Positions 34,235 to 42,172 of a stretch of DNA of 64,000 bases are shown piece after piece. Every line of letters begins with the position of its first letter. The stretch's first letter is position 1. A model generated the notes under the pieces. It was not told the DNA's origin, did no database searches, and saw nothing but the letters and a program-made list of their open reading frames with translations. The DNA comes from Bradyrhizobium sp. CCBAU 51765 (GTDB lineage Bacteria > Pseudomonadota > Alphaproteobacteria > Rhizobiales > Xanthobacteraceae): contig NZ_CP030038.1 of assembly GCF_015291725.1 (NCBI RefSeq), forward strand, positions 8,049,001 to 8,113,000. The letters run 5' to 3'. The position numbers and the translations under genes were made by a program.

Positions 34235-37200
34235 ATGCCCAAAACCTCCCCGAAGACCTCCGCCAAAGCTGACACCAAGGCCGCACCGAAGGCGGTCGCC
34301 GAGAGCAAATCCACTGCGACAGCTGCTGCCAAACCGGTTGCTGCGAAGGCGGCCGGCAAGGGCGATCATGTGTTCCTGGTCGACGGTTCCTCCTACATCT
34401 TCCGCGCCTATCACGCGCTGCCGCCGTTGAACCGCAAGTCCGACGGGCTGCAGGTCAATGCCGTGCTCGGCTTCTGCAACATGCTGTGGAAGCTCTTACG
34501 CGAGATGCCCGAGGACAACCGGCCGACGCATCTGGCGATCATCTTCGACAAGTCGGAGATCACCTTCCGCAACAAGATCTATCCGGACTACAAGGCGCAC
34601 CGGCCGCCGGCTCCCGACGACCTGATCCCGCAATTCGCGCTGATCCGCGAAGCCGTGCGCGCCTTTGACCTGCCGTGCCTGGAACAGGCCGGCTTCGAGG
34701 CCGACGATCTCATTGCGACCTATGTGCGGCAGGCCTGCGAGCGCGGCGCCAGCGCCACCATCGTGTCCTCCGACAAGGACCTGATGCAGCTCGTGACCGA
34801 CTGCGTCACCATGTACGACACCATGAAGGATCGCCGCATCGGCATCCCGGAGGTGATCGAGAAGTTCGGCGTGCCGCCGAACAAGGTGGTCGAGGTGCAG
34901 GCTTTGGCCGGCGATTCCACCGACAACGTGCCCGGCGTGCCCGGCATCGGCATCAAGACCGCAGCACAGCTGATCACCGAATATGGCGATCTCGACCAAT
35001 TGTTGTTCCGCGCCGGCGAGATCAAGCAGCCCAAGCGGCGCGAGGCGCTGCTCGAGAACGCCGAGAAGGCGCGCATCTCGCGGCAGCTCGTGCTGCTCGA
35101 CGACAAGGTCGACCTGGATGTGCCGCTGGACGACCTCGCCGTCCACGAGCCGGACGCGCGCAAGCTGATCGCCTTCCTGAAGGCGATGGAGTTCACAACG
35201 CTGACGCGGCGCGTCGCCGAATATGCGCAGATCGATCCCGCCAATGTCGATGCCGACCCGGGCTATGCCAGCGGCGCCAGCGTGTTCACGACGCTGCCGC
35301 CCTCGGACGTCGTGCCCGCACCGGGAACCGGCACGCCGGCGCAAGCCGCACCGGGCAAACCCAACAAGTCGGCCGGCAAGGAGGACAAGGCTGCGAGCCC
35401 GAAGGGTGCGCCGATCTCGCTCGCCGCCGCGCGCGAAGAGGCTCTGCGCAAGCTTCCGGTCGATCGCAGCAAATACCAGACCATCAAGACGCTGAAGGAG
35501 CTCAACGCCTTCATCGCGCGGATCCATGATGCCGGCCATGTCGCGATCGAGACGAGAGCAAACTCGATCGATCCGATGCAGGCCGATCTCTGCGGCATCG
35601 CGCTGGCGCTGGCGCCGAACGAGGCCTGCTACGTGCCGCTGGCGCACAAGCAGTCCGGCGGCGGCGCCGGCCTGTTCGATGCCGGCCTCGCGCCGGACCA
35701 GGTCAAGCATGCGGAAGCGATCGAGGCGCTGCGGCCGGTACTGGAATCATCAGGCGTTCTCAAGATCGGCTTCGACGTCAAGTTCACCGCCGTGATGCTG
35801 GCGCAGCACGGCATCACCCTGCGCAACATCGACGATGCGCTCCTGATCTCCTACGTGCTCGACGCCGGCCGCGGCTCGCAGGCGCTGGAATCGCTGTCCG
35901 AACGCTGGTTCGGCCATGCCATGCTGAAGGAAAGCGAGCTGCTCGGCAGCGGCAAGGGCAAGATCACCTTCGACCAGGTGCCGATCGACAAGGCCGCGGC
36001 ACTGTCGGCCGAAGGCGCCGACGTCGCGCTGCGCATCTGGCGCGTGCTGAAGCCGCGCCTCGTCGCCGAGCACATGACCGCGGTCTACGAGACCCTGGAG
36101 CGGCCGCTGGTCGCGGTGCTTGCACGCATGGAGCGGCGCGGCATCTCGATCGACCGTCAGGTCCTGTCGCGCCTCTCCGGCGACTTTGCCCAGACCGCCG
36201 CGCGCGTCGAGGCCGAAATCCAGGAGATCGCCGGCGAGCCGGTCAATGTCGGCAGCCCCAAGCAGATCGGCGACATCCTGTTCGGCAAGATGGGACTGCC
36301 CGGCGGCACCAAGACGAAAACCGGCGCGTGGTCGACCACCGCGCAGGTGCTGGACGAGCTCGCCGAGCAGGGTCACGACTTCCCGAAGAAGATTCTGGAG
36401 TGGCGCCAGGTCTCCAAGCTGAAATCGACCTACACCGACGCGCTGCCGACCTATGTCAACCCGCAGACCCATCGCGTGCACACGACCTATGCCCTGGCCG
36501 CGACGACGACGGGGCGGCTGTCGTCCAACGAGCCGAACCTTCAGAACATTCCGGTGCGCACCGAGGATGGCCGCAAGATCCGCCGTGCCTTCATCGCCGC
36601 GCCGGGACACAAGCTGGTTTCAGCCGACTATTCGCAGATCGAGCTGCGGCTGCTCGCCGAGATCGCCGATATTCCCGTGCTGAAGCAGGCGTTCCGCGAC
36701 GGCCTCGACATTCACGCCATGACAGCGTCGGAGATGTTCGGCGTGCCGATCAAGGGCATGCCGAGCGAGATCCGCCGCCGCGCCAAGGCGATCAATTTCG
36801 GCATCATCTACGGCATCTCGGCGTTCGGCCTCGCCAACCAGCTCGGCATCGCGCGCGAAGAGGCCTCCGCCTACATCAAGAAGTATTTCGAGCGCTTCCC
36901 CGGCATCCGCGCCTATATGGACGAGACGCGCGACTTCTGCCGGAATCACGGCTATGTCACCACGCTGTTCGGCCGCAAGTGCCACTACCCCGACATCAAG
37001 GCCTCCAACGCCTCGGTGCGCGCGTTCAACGAGCGCGCCGCGATCAACGCGCGGCTCCAGGGCACCGCCGCCGACATCATCCGCCGCGCCATGACGCGTG
37101 TGGAGGATGCGCTGGCCGAAAAGAAGCTGTCGGCGCAGATGCTGCTCCAGGTGCATGACGAATTGATCTTCGAGGTGCCGGACGCCGAGGTCGAGGCGAC

Positions 37201-37312
37201 GCTTCCCGTCGTGCAGCACGTGATGCAGGACGCGCCGTTCCCGGCCGTGCTGCTCTCGGTGCCGCTGCATGTGGACGCGCGCGCGGCGAACAACTGGGAC
37301 GAGGCGCATTGA
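34235..37312 (+). CDS. polA: DNA polymerase I with degenerate 3'-5' exonuclease domain
   Basis: A 1025-residue Pol I for repair and Okazaki fragment processing. A Lys/Ala-rich extension of about 44 residues precedes the 5'-nuclease domain (VFLVDGSSYIFRAYHALPP; VSSDKDLMQL). A Pro/Ala/Lys linker (about 345-400) leads to the exonuclease-like domain, where E. coli Asp355/Glu357 correspond to Glu439/Arg441 (AIETRANS), Asp424 to Thr518 (DVKFTAVM), and Tyr497/Asp501 to Leu590/Gly594. Proofreading is therefore probably absent. The polymerase domain is intact: motif A DYSQIELRLLAEI, O-helix RRRAKAINFGIIYG, motif C LQVHDELIFEV. Confidence 0.95.
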   Translation: MPKTSPKTSAKADTKAAPKAVAESKSTATAAAKPVAAKAAGKGDHVFLVDGSSYIFRAYHALPPLNRKSDGLQVNAVLGFCNMLWKLLREMPEDNRPTHLAIIFDKSEITFRNKIYPDYKAHRPPAPDDLIPQFALIREAVRAFDLPCLEQAGFEADDLIATYVRQACERGASATIVSSDKDLMQLVTDCVTMYDTMKDRRIGIPEVIEKFGVPPNKVVEVQALAGDSTDNVPGVPGIGIKTAAQLITEYGDLDQLLFRAGEIKQPKRREALLENAEKARISRQLVLLDDKVDLDVPLDDLAVHEPDARKLIAFLKAMEFTTLTRRVAEYAQIDPANVDADPGYASGASVFTTLPPSDVVPAPGTGTPAQAAPGKPNKSAGKEDKAASPKGAPISLAAAREEALRKLPVDRSKYQTIKTLKELNAFIARIHDAGHVAIETRANSIDPMQADLCGIALALAPNEACYVPLAHKQSGGGAGLFDAGLAPDQVKHAEAIEALRPVLESSGVLKIGFDVKFTAVMLAQHGITLRNIDDALLISYVLDAGRGSQALESLSERWFGHAMLKESELLGSGKGKITFDQVPIDKAAALSAEGADVALRIWRVLKPRLVAEHMTAVYETLERPLVAVLARMERRGISIDRQVLSRLSGDFAQTAARVEAEIQEIAGEPVNVGSPKQIGDILFGKMGLPGGTKTKTGAWSTTAQVLDELAEQGHDFPKKILEWRQVSKLKSTYTDALPTYVNPQTHRVHTTYALAATTTGRLSSNEPNLQNIPVRTEDGRKIRRAFIAAPGHKLVSADYSQIELRLLAEIADIPVLKQAFRDGLDIHAMTASEMFGVPIKGMPSEIRRRAKAINFGIIYGISAFGLANQLGIAREEASAYIKKYFERFPGIRAYMDETRDFCRNHGYVTTLFGRKCHYPDIKASNASVRAFNERAAINARLQGTAADIIRRAMTRVEDALAEKKLSAQMLLQVHDELIFEVPDAEVEATLPVVQHVMQDAPFPAVLLSVPLHVDARAANNWDEAH

Positions 37313-37416
37313 GGCGCTTCGCCTAGCCGAATTCAATTGTCCTCCGAGCAATTGCGTGATGGCATCCGGACCGCCGCGCATATTAGAATCGTTGCGTCCT
37401 CCGCACCGGTTCATCC

Positions 37417-38052
37417 ATGCCCCATACCTCCGCCCTGCTCGGCTTTGCCCTGGTCAGCCTTGGTCTCGTGCTCACGCCGGGACCGAACATGATCTATCTG
37501 ATCTCGCGCTCGATCACGCAGGGGCCGGCGGCCGGCATCGTCTCGCTCGGCGGCGTGGCGCTCGGCTTCGTGTTCTACATGCTGTGCGCGGCATTCGGCA
37601 TCACGGCGCTGCTGCTCGCCATTCCATTCGCCTATGACGCGCTTCGCTTTGCCGGCGCCGGATATCTGCTGTGGCTCGCCTGGCAGGCGGTGAAGCCGGG
37701 TGGACGGTCGCCGTTCCAGGTGAAGAAGCTCGCGGTCGACAGCCCACGCAAATTGTTCGCGATGGGCTTCGTCACCAACCTGCTCAACCCGAAGATCGCG
37801 ATGCTGTATCTGGCGCTGCTGCCGCAGTTCATCGATCCCAAGGCCGGTAGCGTGCTGGCGCAGTCGGTGGCGCTGGGGACGATCCAGATCGCGATCAGCG
37901 TCAGCGTGAATGCGATGATCGCGCTCGCGGCGGGATCAATCGCATTGTTCCTGGCCAACCGGCCGAGCTGGATGCTGGTGCAGCGCTGGCTGATGGGCAC
38001 GGTGCTGGCCGGGCTCGCAGTGCGGATGGCAGTGGAAGCGAAGAAGGTGTGA
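37417..38052 (+). CDS. LysE/RhtB family amino acid exporter
   Basis: A 211-residue inner-membrane protein with about six hydrophobic segments. The N-terminal signature 'VLTPGPNMIYLISRSITQG' and the central 'FAMGFVTNLLNPKIAMLYLA' motif are characteristic of LysE-type translocators that export amino acids or homoserine lactone-like compounds. It is transcribed alone. It ends opposite a GST gene across a nested palindrome. The substrate is not determined. Confidence 0.9.
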   Translation: MPHTSALLGFALVSLGLVLTPGPNMIYLISRSITQGPAAGIVSLGGVALGFVFYMLCAAFGITALLLAIPFAYDALRFAGAGYLLWLAWQAVKPGGRSPFQVKKLAVDSPRKLFAMGFVTNLLNPKIAMLYLALLPQFIDPKAGSVLAQSVALGTIQIAISVSVNAMIALAAGSIALFLANRPSWMLVQRWLMGTVLAGLAVRMAVEAKKV

Positions 38053-38056
38053 GGGC

Positions 38057-38265
38057 TTCTTACCTTCCTTTGGAGGGCAGGGCTGTCGCATATGAGATGT
38101 GGGCTATGGGCGCCGACTGTCTCCACAGCGTCATGGCCGGGCTTGTCCCGGCCATCCACGCCTTTCCACGCAGCGCAAAGAACGTGGATGCCCGGGACAA
38201 GCCTGGGCATGACGACCTCTGCAAAATTCAAATGCGATTGCCCTGCCCTGGAGGGGGAGGGTAAG
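38057..38265. repeat. Family E palindrome, copy 2, split by a family A element
   Basis: Outer arms cttaccttcctttggagggc then agggctgtcgcat, and atgcgattgccctgccctgg then agggggagggtaag, are inverted copies. Between them sits a complete family A element (38129-38214). The arrangement looks like insertion of one palindromic element into another. It lies in the convergent gap between lysE and the GST gene. Confidence 0.75.
38129..38214. repeat. Intergenic palindromic element, family A, copy 5 (nested)
   Basis: cgtcatggccgggcttgtcc ... gacaagcctgggcatgacg with the 'catccacg ... aacgtggatg' core, inside the family E palindrome. The sequence just outside (gtctccaca on the left, acctct on the right) recurs beside the copy at 44872. 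Confidence 0.85.
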
Positions 38266-38271
38266 CGAAGC

Positions 38272-38898
38272 TCAATCCAGCTTGGCTTCCATCCCGCGCT
38301 TCACCGCGGGGCGCGCCATCAGCGCCTCGTACCAGCGCTTGACGTTGGGGAAGTCGGCCAGATCAACCTTGTGGCGAGGGTGGCGCCAGGCCCAGCCCAG
38401 GATAGCAAAATCGGCAATCGAGAGCTCGCCGGCAACGAAGTCGCGTCCCTCGAGCCGACGGTCCAGCACGCCGTAGAGCCGACGCGTCTCCGCCATGAAG
38501 CGCTTCAGGCCGTAAGCGCGCTCCTGCTCATTCTCCAGCGCGATGAAATGGTGCACCTGGCCCGGCATCGGGCCGAAGCCGCCCATCTGCCACATCAGCC
38601 ATTCGTAGACGGGGATCCGCTCGCTCAGCGATTTCGGCAGGAATTTGCCGGTCTTTTCGCCGAGATAGAGCAGGATCGCGCCTGATTCGAAGATGCTGAC
38701 GGGCTTGCCGTCGGGCCCCTCGGGATCGACGATCGCGGGAATCTTGTTGTTGGGGGAGTGCTTGAGGAACTCGGGGGCCATCTGCTCGCCCTTGGTGATG
38801 TTCACCGGGATCACCTTGTAGGGCAGCCCCATCTCCTCCAGCGCGACCGAGATCTTGCGGCCGTTCGGCGTGTTCCAGGTGTACAGCTCGATGGTCAT
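38272..38898 (-). CDS. Glutathione S-transferase, nu class (YfcG-like)
   Basis: A 208-residue GST. The thioredoxin-fold domain begins MTIELYTWNTPNGRKISVAL; the TPNG motif instead of a catalytic Tyr/Ser is typical of YfcG-type enzymes, which bind two glutathiones or GSSG and have disulfide-reductase activity. The cis-Pro segment NKIPAIVD and 'ESGAILLYLGEKTG' form the G-site. The all-alpha C-terminal domain follows ('ELSIADFAILGWAW'). Cytoplasmic; likely thiol homeostasis. It is divergent from pyrE. Confidence 0.9.
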   Translation of the reverse strand: MTIELYTWNTPNGRKISVALEEMGLPYKVIPVNITKGEQMAPEFLKHSPNNKIPAIVDPEGPDGKPVSIFESGAILLYLGEKTGKFLPKSLSERIPVYEWLMWQMGGFGPMPGQVHHFIALENEQERAYGLKRFMAETRRLYGVLDRRLEGRDFVAGELSIADFAILGWAWRHPRHKVDLADFPNVKRWYEALMARPAVKRGMEAKLD

Positions 38899-39070
38899 TC
38901 CGTTTCCTTCCCCAGGAGGCTTGCCCCCTCAACTACTCCAGAAGGTTGCGCCCCCACAACCTGCGGTCCGGGATGGCCGATCCCTGTTGACGGGAGGCGC
39001 CCCCTCTGGAATGTCGCGACGGTGCCGGATAAATTCCGCCTCCACCAAAGACGCTGTTCGAGGGACCGCC

Positions 39071-39634
39071 GTGTCGAAATCTGCCTCCCGCGCCCGCCTG
39101 TTCGAAATCATCCGCCGGCGCTCATTCGGCCGCGGCGAGGTGACGCTCGCGTCGGGCCGCAAGAGCGATTTCTATTTCAACCTCAAGCCGACCATGCTCG
39201 ACCCTGAAGGCGCGACGCTGCTCGCCGAGCTGACCTATGAGGCGCTCAAGGACGACCAGCTCGATTTCATCGGTGGGCTTGAGATGGGCGCCGTGCCGCT
39301 CGCCGGCGCGCTGGCGCAGATCTCCTGGATCAAGGGCCATCCGATCGCGGCCTTCTTCGTGCGCAAGAAGCCGAAGGAGCACGGCGCCAAGCTCGCGATC
39401 GAAGGCCTGCCCAAGGGCGAGACGCTGGCGGGCAAGCGCGTCGTGATCGTCGAGGACGTCACCACCACGGGCGGTTCGGCGATGAAGGCGGTGGAATCGG
39501 TGCGCGAGGCCGGCGCCAATGTGGTGCTGGTGCTCACCATGGTCGACCGCGAGGAAGGCGCCACGGACACCTTCGGTGCGGCCGGCCTGCCGTTCCGCTC
39601 GCTGTACAAGGCGTCGGAGTTCCTGAAGGCGTAA
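39071..39634 (+). CDS. pyrE: Orotate phosphoribosyltransferase
   Basis: A 187-residue type I PRTase that converts orotate plus PRPP to OMP in pyrimidine synthesis. The PRPP-binding motif is VVIVEDVTTTGGSA, and the flexible loop 'FFVRKKPKEHGAKLAIEG' precedes it. The open frame extends upstream to 38855, but that would overlap the GST gene. A GTG at 39071 (VSKSASRARLFEIIRRRSF) gives the usual length and N-terminus, so I choose it. pyrD is also in the window (55542) but far away. Confidence 0.92.
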   Translation: MSKSASRARLFEIIRRRSFGRGEVTLASGRKSDFYFNLKPTMLDPEGATLLAELTYEALKDDQLDFIGGLEMGAVPLAGALAQISWIKGHPIAAFFVRKKPKEHGAKLAIEGLPKGETLAGKRVVIVEDVTTTGGSAMKAVESVREAGANVVLVLTMVDREEGATDTFGAAGLPFRSLYKASEFLKA

Positions 39635-39844
39635 GAGAGGACGATTGATTCTCCGTCGGCAGGCCCGAGCGTGCCCCGGGAGCAACGCCGTCCGTGAAAG
39701 CTGCGCGCGGCCATAAAGAGATCACCGCCTCGTCTTGAAACCGCCGCCACGCAACCGCTCATTTACCATCGCGCATTACGGTGAATCGTGTGCTGGAGAC
39801 CTCGACGGTCCTGACCGGTTCCGTAGCGTCGGGTGGAGTGAGCT

Positions 39845-40636
39845 GTGCGTACAAAGTTGTCCCATACGCAGCGTCGCGCAATGCTCGCAGCCGTCATGGT
39901 TGCGGTTCCCATGCTTGCGGCCCCGGCCCCGGTTTCGGCCGAAGGCCTGTTCGACTTCCTGTTCGGCGGAATGCAGCGGCCGCAGCCACAGCAGCCGAAC
40001 TCCTCCTCCGATCCCTTCACAGGCCAGCAGAATCCGCAATATGTGCCGCCGACACGTTCGGCCGCAGCCGGTGGCTCGGGCCCGGCTTTCTGCGTGCGCA
40101 GCTGCGATGGCAAGTATTTCCCGCTGATGCGAGGCATGGTCTCACCAGCGCAGATGTGTCAGGCCTTCTGCCCCGCCACCGCCACAAAGGTCTATTTTGG
40201 ATCCAGCATCGACGGTGCCTATTCGCAGACCGGCGAGCGCTACGCCGACAGCGAGAACGCGTTCGCCTATCGCAAGGCGCTGCGCGCCGACTGCACCTGC
40301 AACGGCCGTGATCCGGTCGGCCTCGCCCCGGTCGATCTTGCGCTGGATTCGTCGCTGAAGGCCGGCGACGTGATTGCCACCACCGATGGTCTCGTCGCCT
40401 ATACCGGCATCCGCGTCGGCAACGACCAGGCTGCGGACTTCACCCCGGTTGCCTCCTATCCCGGCCTCACCGCCCAGGTCCGCGCGCGCCTCGGCGAGAT
40501 GAAAGTGGCGCCGGTGCGGGCGGAGACGGTGTCGACCGACGCCGCGCCCCCCGCCGAGATCGTGCGCGAGGTGCTCCCTGACGTGACGGTGCCGAAAACG
40601 GCCGCCAAGCCCGCGAAGCGCGCGGGGCTCGATTGA
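39845..40636 (+). CDS. DUF2865 family exported protein
   Basis: A 263-residue exported protein beginning with GTG. The signal peptide ends PAPVSAEG. A Pro/Gln-rich segment (QRPQPQQPN...) precedes the DUF2865 domain, marked by FCVRSCDGKYFPL, CQAFCPATATKVYFG, 'GERYADSENAFAYR' and CTCNGRDPVGL, whose cysteines probably pair in the periplasm. The C-terminus is charged and low-complexity. Function is unknown; the family is largely confined to Rhizobiales. The 210-bp region upstream (39635-39844) shows no other gene. Confidence 0.88.
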   Translation: MRTKLSHTQRRAMLAAVMVAVPMLAAPAPVSAEGLFDFLFGGMQRPQPQQPNSSSDPFTGQQNPQYVPPTRSAAAGGSGPAFCVRSCDGKYFPLMRGMVSPAQMCQAFCPATATKVYFGSSIDGAYSQTGERYADSENAFAYRKALRADCTCNGRDPVGLAPVDLALDSSLKAGDVIATTDGLVAYTGIRVGNDQAADFTPVASYPGLTAQVRARLGEMKVAPVRAETVSTDAAPPAEIVREVLPDVTVPKTAAKPAKRAGLD

Positions 40637-40639
40637 TCT

Positions 40640-40763
40640 CGTGTCCCGGACTGCGGCGCAGCGCGAAAGCGACGCGACGCTGAGTCGGGACCCAGAATGC
40701 CGCGAGATGGGCCCCCGGCTCTGCAGCGCATCGCTTGGCGCGCTGCGCTTTGTCCGGGGCACG
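40640..40763. repeat. Intergenic palindrome, family D, copy 3
   Basis: In the convergent gap after the DUF2865 gene. Arms cgtgtcccggactgcggcgc and gcgctttgtccggggcacgg are imperfect inverted copies, with an inner 'gtcgggaccca ... gggcccccggc' pairing region. Confidence 0.65.
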
Positions 40764-40767
40764 GCGA

Positions 40768-41199
40768 TCACCTCCCGATAATCACCCCGATCACGTTCGG
40801 CGCTGCCAGATATTTCTCCTCGATCGCCGCGCGCGCGGCGGCGCGGTTTTCAGGCGTCAAGAGGCCGCGCTTCTCGGCCAAGATCATCCAGCAAAAGCCC
40901 CACCAATCGGTCAGCATGCCCGCTTCGTCGACAAGGTCGTAGCCCTGCTCGGCCGCGAAGATGCGCGCATGGGCCTCGTCCAGCGTGTCGAGAAACGAAT
41001 GGTCCTCGGTCGAGAACAGATCGTCACTGACGTCGTCGATGGTGTAGCCCCAGATCGACTGGCACACCGCATTGAACTCGCGATCGAACTGGTCGTCATC
41101 GACGGCATAGCGCCGGGCCGCCTGGTGCAGCCGTGACAGCGAGCGCGCGAAATCGGCGATCCGGGTAAGGGCACATTGGTCGAAGGCAACGGTGGACAT
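40768..41199 (-). CDS. Uncharacterised protein under a LexA box
   Basis: A 143-residue soluble protein with no signal peptide or membrane segment. It is acidic (VDDDQFDREF, IDDVSDDLFSTEDHSF, DLVDEAGML) and probably mostly helical, with a Trp/Cys-rich segment (TDWWGFCWMILAEKRGL) and C-terminal 'NVIGVIIGR'. I do not recognise a family. A GAGGA site sits 6 bases before the ATG. A promoter-like TTAAGA-N17-TGATAT and an exact LexA operator lie 86-100 bp upstream, so DNA-damage induction is predicted. The next gene on the same strand upstream is pdeM, with a 116-bp gap. Confidence 0.8.
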   Translation of the reverse strand: MSTVAFDQCALTRIADFARSLSRLHQAARRYAVDDDQFDREFNAVCQSIWGYTIDDVSDDLFSTEDHSFLDTLDEAHARIFAAEQGYDLVDEAGMLTDWWGFCWMILAEKRGLLTPENRAAARAAIEEKYLAAPNVIGVIIGR

Positions 41200-41284
41200 G
41201 TAGTCCTCGCAAAGTCGGACAGGCGCTAGATATTGTGTCGGCGATGCACCGAATCACAATGATATATCAGAGACTTGCTAAAGT

Positions 41285-41299
41285 GTTCTTAATTTGTTC
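41285..41299 (-). promoter_or_regulatory. LexA (SOS) box with overlapping promoter
   Basis: On the reverse strand GAAC-AAATTAA-GAAC, an exact match to the alphaproteobacterial LexA operator GAAC-N7-GAAC. It overlaps a putative -35 TTAAGA, which is followed 17 bp later by TGATAT as -10. The geometry is that of a repressor-occluded promoter driving the 143-residue gene. Confidence 0.75.
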
Positions 41300-41315
41300 C
41301 GAGGCGCAGCCGGTC

Positions 41316-42014
41316 TCAGTAACAACGCGACGCCGCGATCGCATGGACCCGACGGTCGCCGAGCAGATGGGCGACGAAGCCGTTCCTCGGAAAGATCCTG
41401 GCGAAGGCAGCGTCGCGGATGCTGAGGCCGCCGGCATAGGCGCCGAAGGCGGGCATCACGGCACGCAACCCGTCACTGGCGAAACAGCGGCGCTCCATCG
41501 AGCGACCGCGCGCGGAGACGCGCGCCTTCGGATGCAGATGGCCGGCGATCTCGCCGCTTGTGCCGGTCGGCTCGTGGCGGAAGGTGATCGGGCCGATCGT
41601 GACCTCGTCCGCGACGGTGCCGCCGAGATCGCGCGGCAGCATGGGATCGTGATTGCCTGAGATCCAGATCCAGTCGCGACCGCCCTGGAGCGCCGCGACG
41701 GCATTGCGATCGTCGGGCGACAGGCGCTCATGCGCGGTGCGGTCGTGAAAGCTGTCACCGAGCGCGACGACGATTCGCGGATCATGGCGGGCGATCACGG
41801 CGGCGAGCCGGCCGAGCGTCGCGAAGGTATCGTAAGGCGGCAGCAGCACGCCGCGCATAGCGAAGCTCGAACCCTTTTCCAGATGCAGGTCGGAGACGAC
41901 GAGCAGGCGCTGCTCTTCCCAGAACAGCGCGCCGGAGAGATCGGCGAGGAACGACACGCCGGAAACGTCCACAGTCCGTGTCGATGCGATCGATAACGCA
42001 GCATTCTCCGTCAT
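41316..42014 (-). CDS. pdeM: Ligase-associated DNA damage response endonuclease PdeM
   Basis: A 232-residue metallophosphoesterase. The binuclear metal motifs are intact: VVSDLHLEKG (Asp42, His44), VALGDSFHD, ISGNHDP and AGHLHPKARV. This is the nuclease/phosphatase partner of the ligase-associated DNA repair set (TIGR04123 type). The only suitable ATG (42014) is the 'cat' at the end of a palindromic element, so the repeat supplies the start codon; a GTG at codon 15 is the alternative. The Lhr-type helicase lies upstream on the same strand, across the repeat. Confidence 0.9.
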   Translation of the reverse strand: MTENAALSIASTRTVDVSGVSFLADLSGALFWEEQRLLVVSDLHLEKGSSFAMRGVLLPPYDTFATLGRLAAVIARHDPRIVVALGDSFHDRTAHERLSPDDRNAVAALQGGRDWIWISGNHDPMLPRDLGGTVADEVTIGPITFRHEPTGTSGEIAGHLHPKARVSARGRSMERRCFASDGLRAVMPAFGAYAGGLSIRDAAFARIFPRNGFVAHLLGDRRVHAIAASRCY

Positions 42015-42132
42015 GGCCGGGCTTGTCCCGCCTGCGCGGCCGAAGCCACTTCGGCGCGGCGAAGGCCCGGCCATCCACGTTCCTGGCGCCGCAAGAAAGA
42101 CGTGGATGCCCGGGTCACGCCCGGGCATGACG
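42009..42132. repeat. Intergenic palindromic element, family A, copy 6
   Basis: Begins cgtcatggccgggcttgtcc, ends gtcacgcccgggcatgacg, with an extra inner 'cctgcgcggccgaagccact' insert like that of the copy at 50330. It separates the helicase gene from pdeM and overlaps the pdeM start codon. Confidence 0.8.
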
Positions 42133-42172
42133 ATGTGGATGGAGTTGCGCCCCGAAAATACATTCTCGCCGT

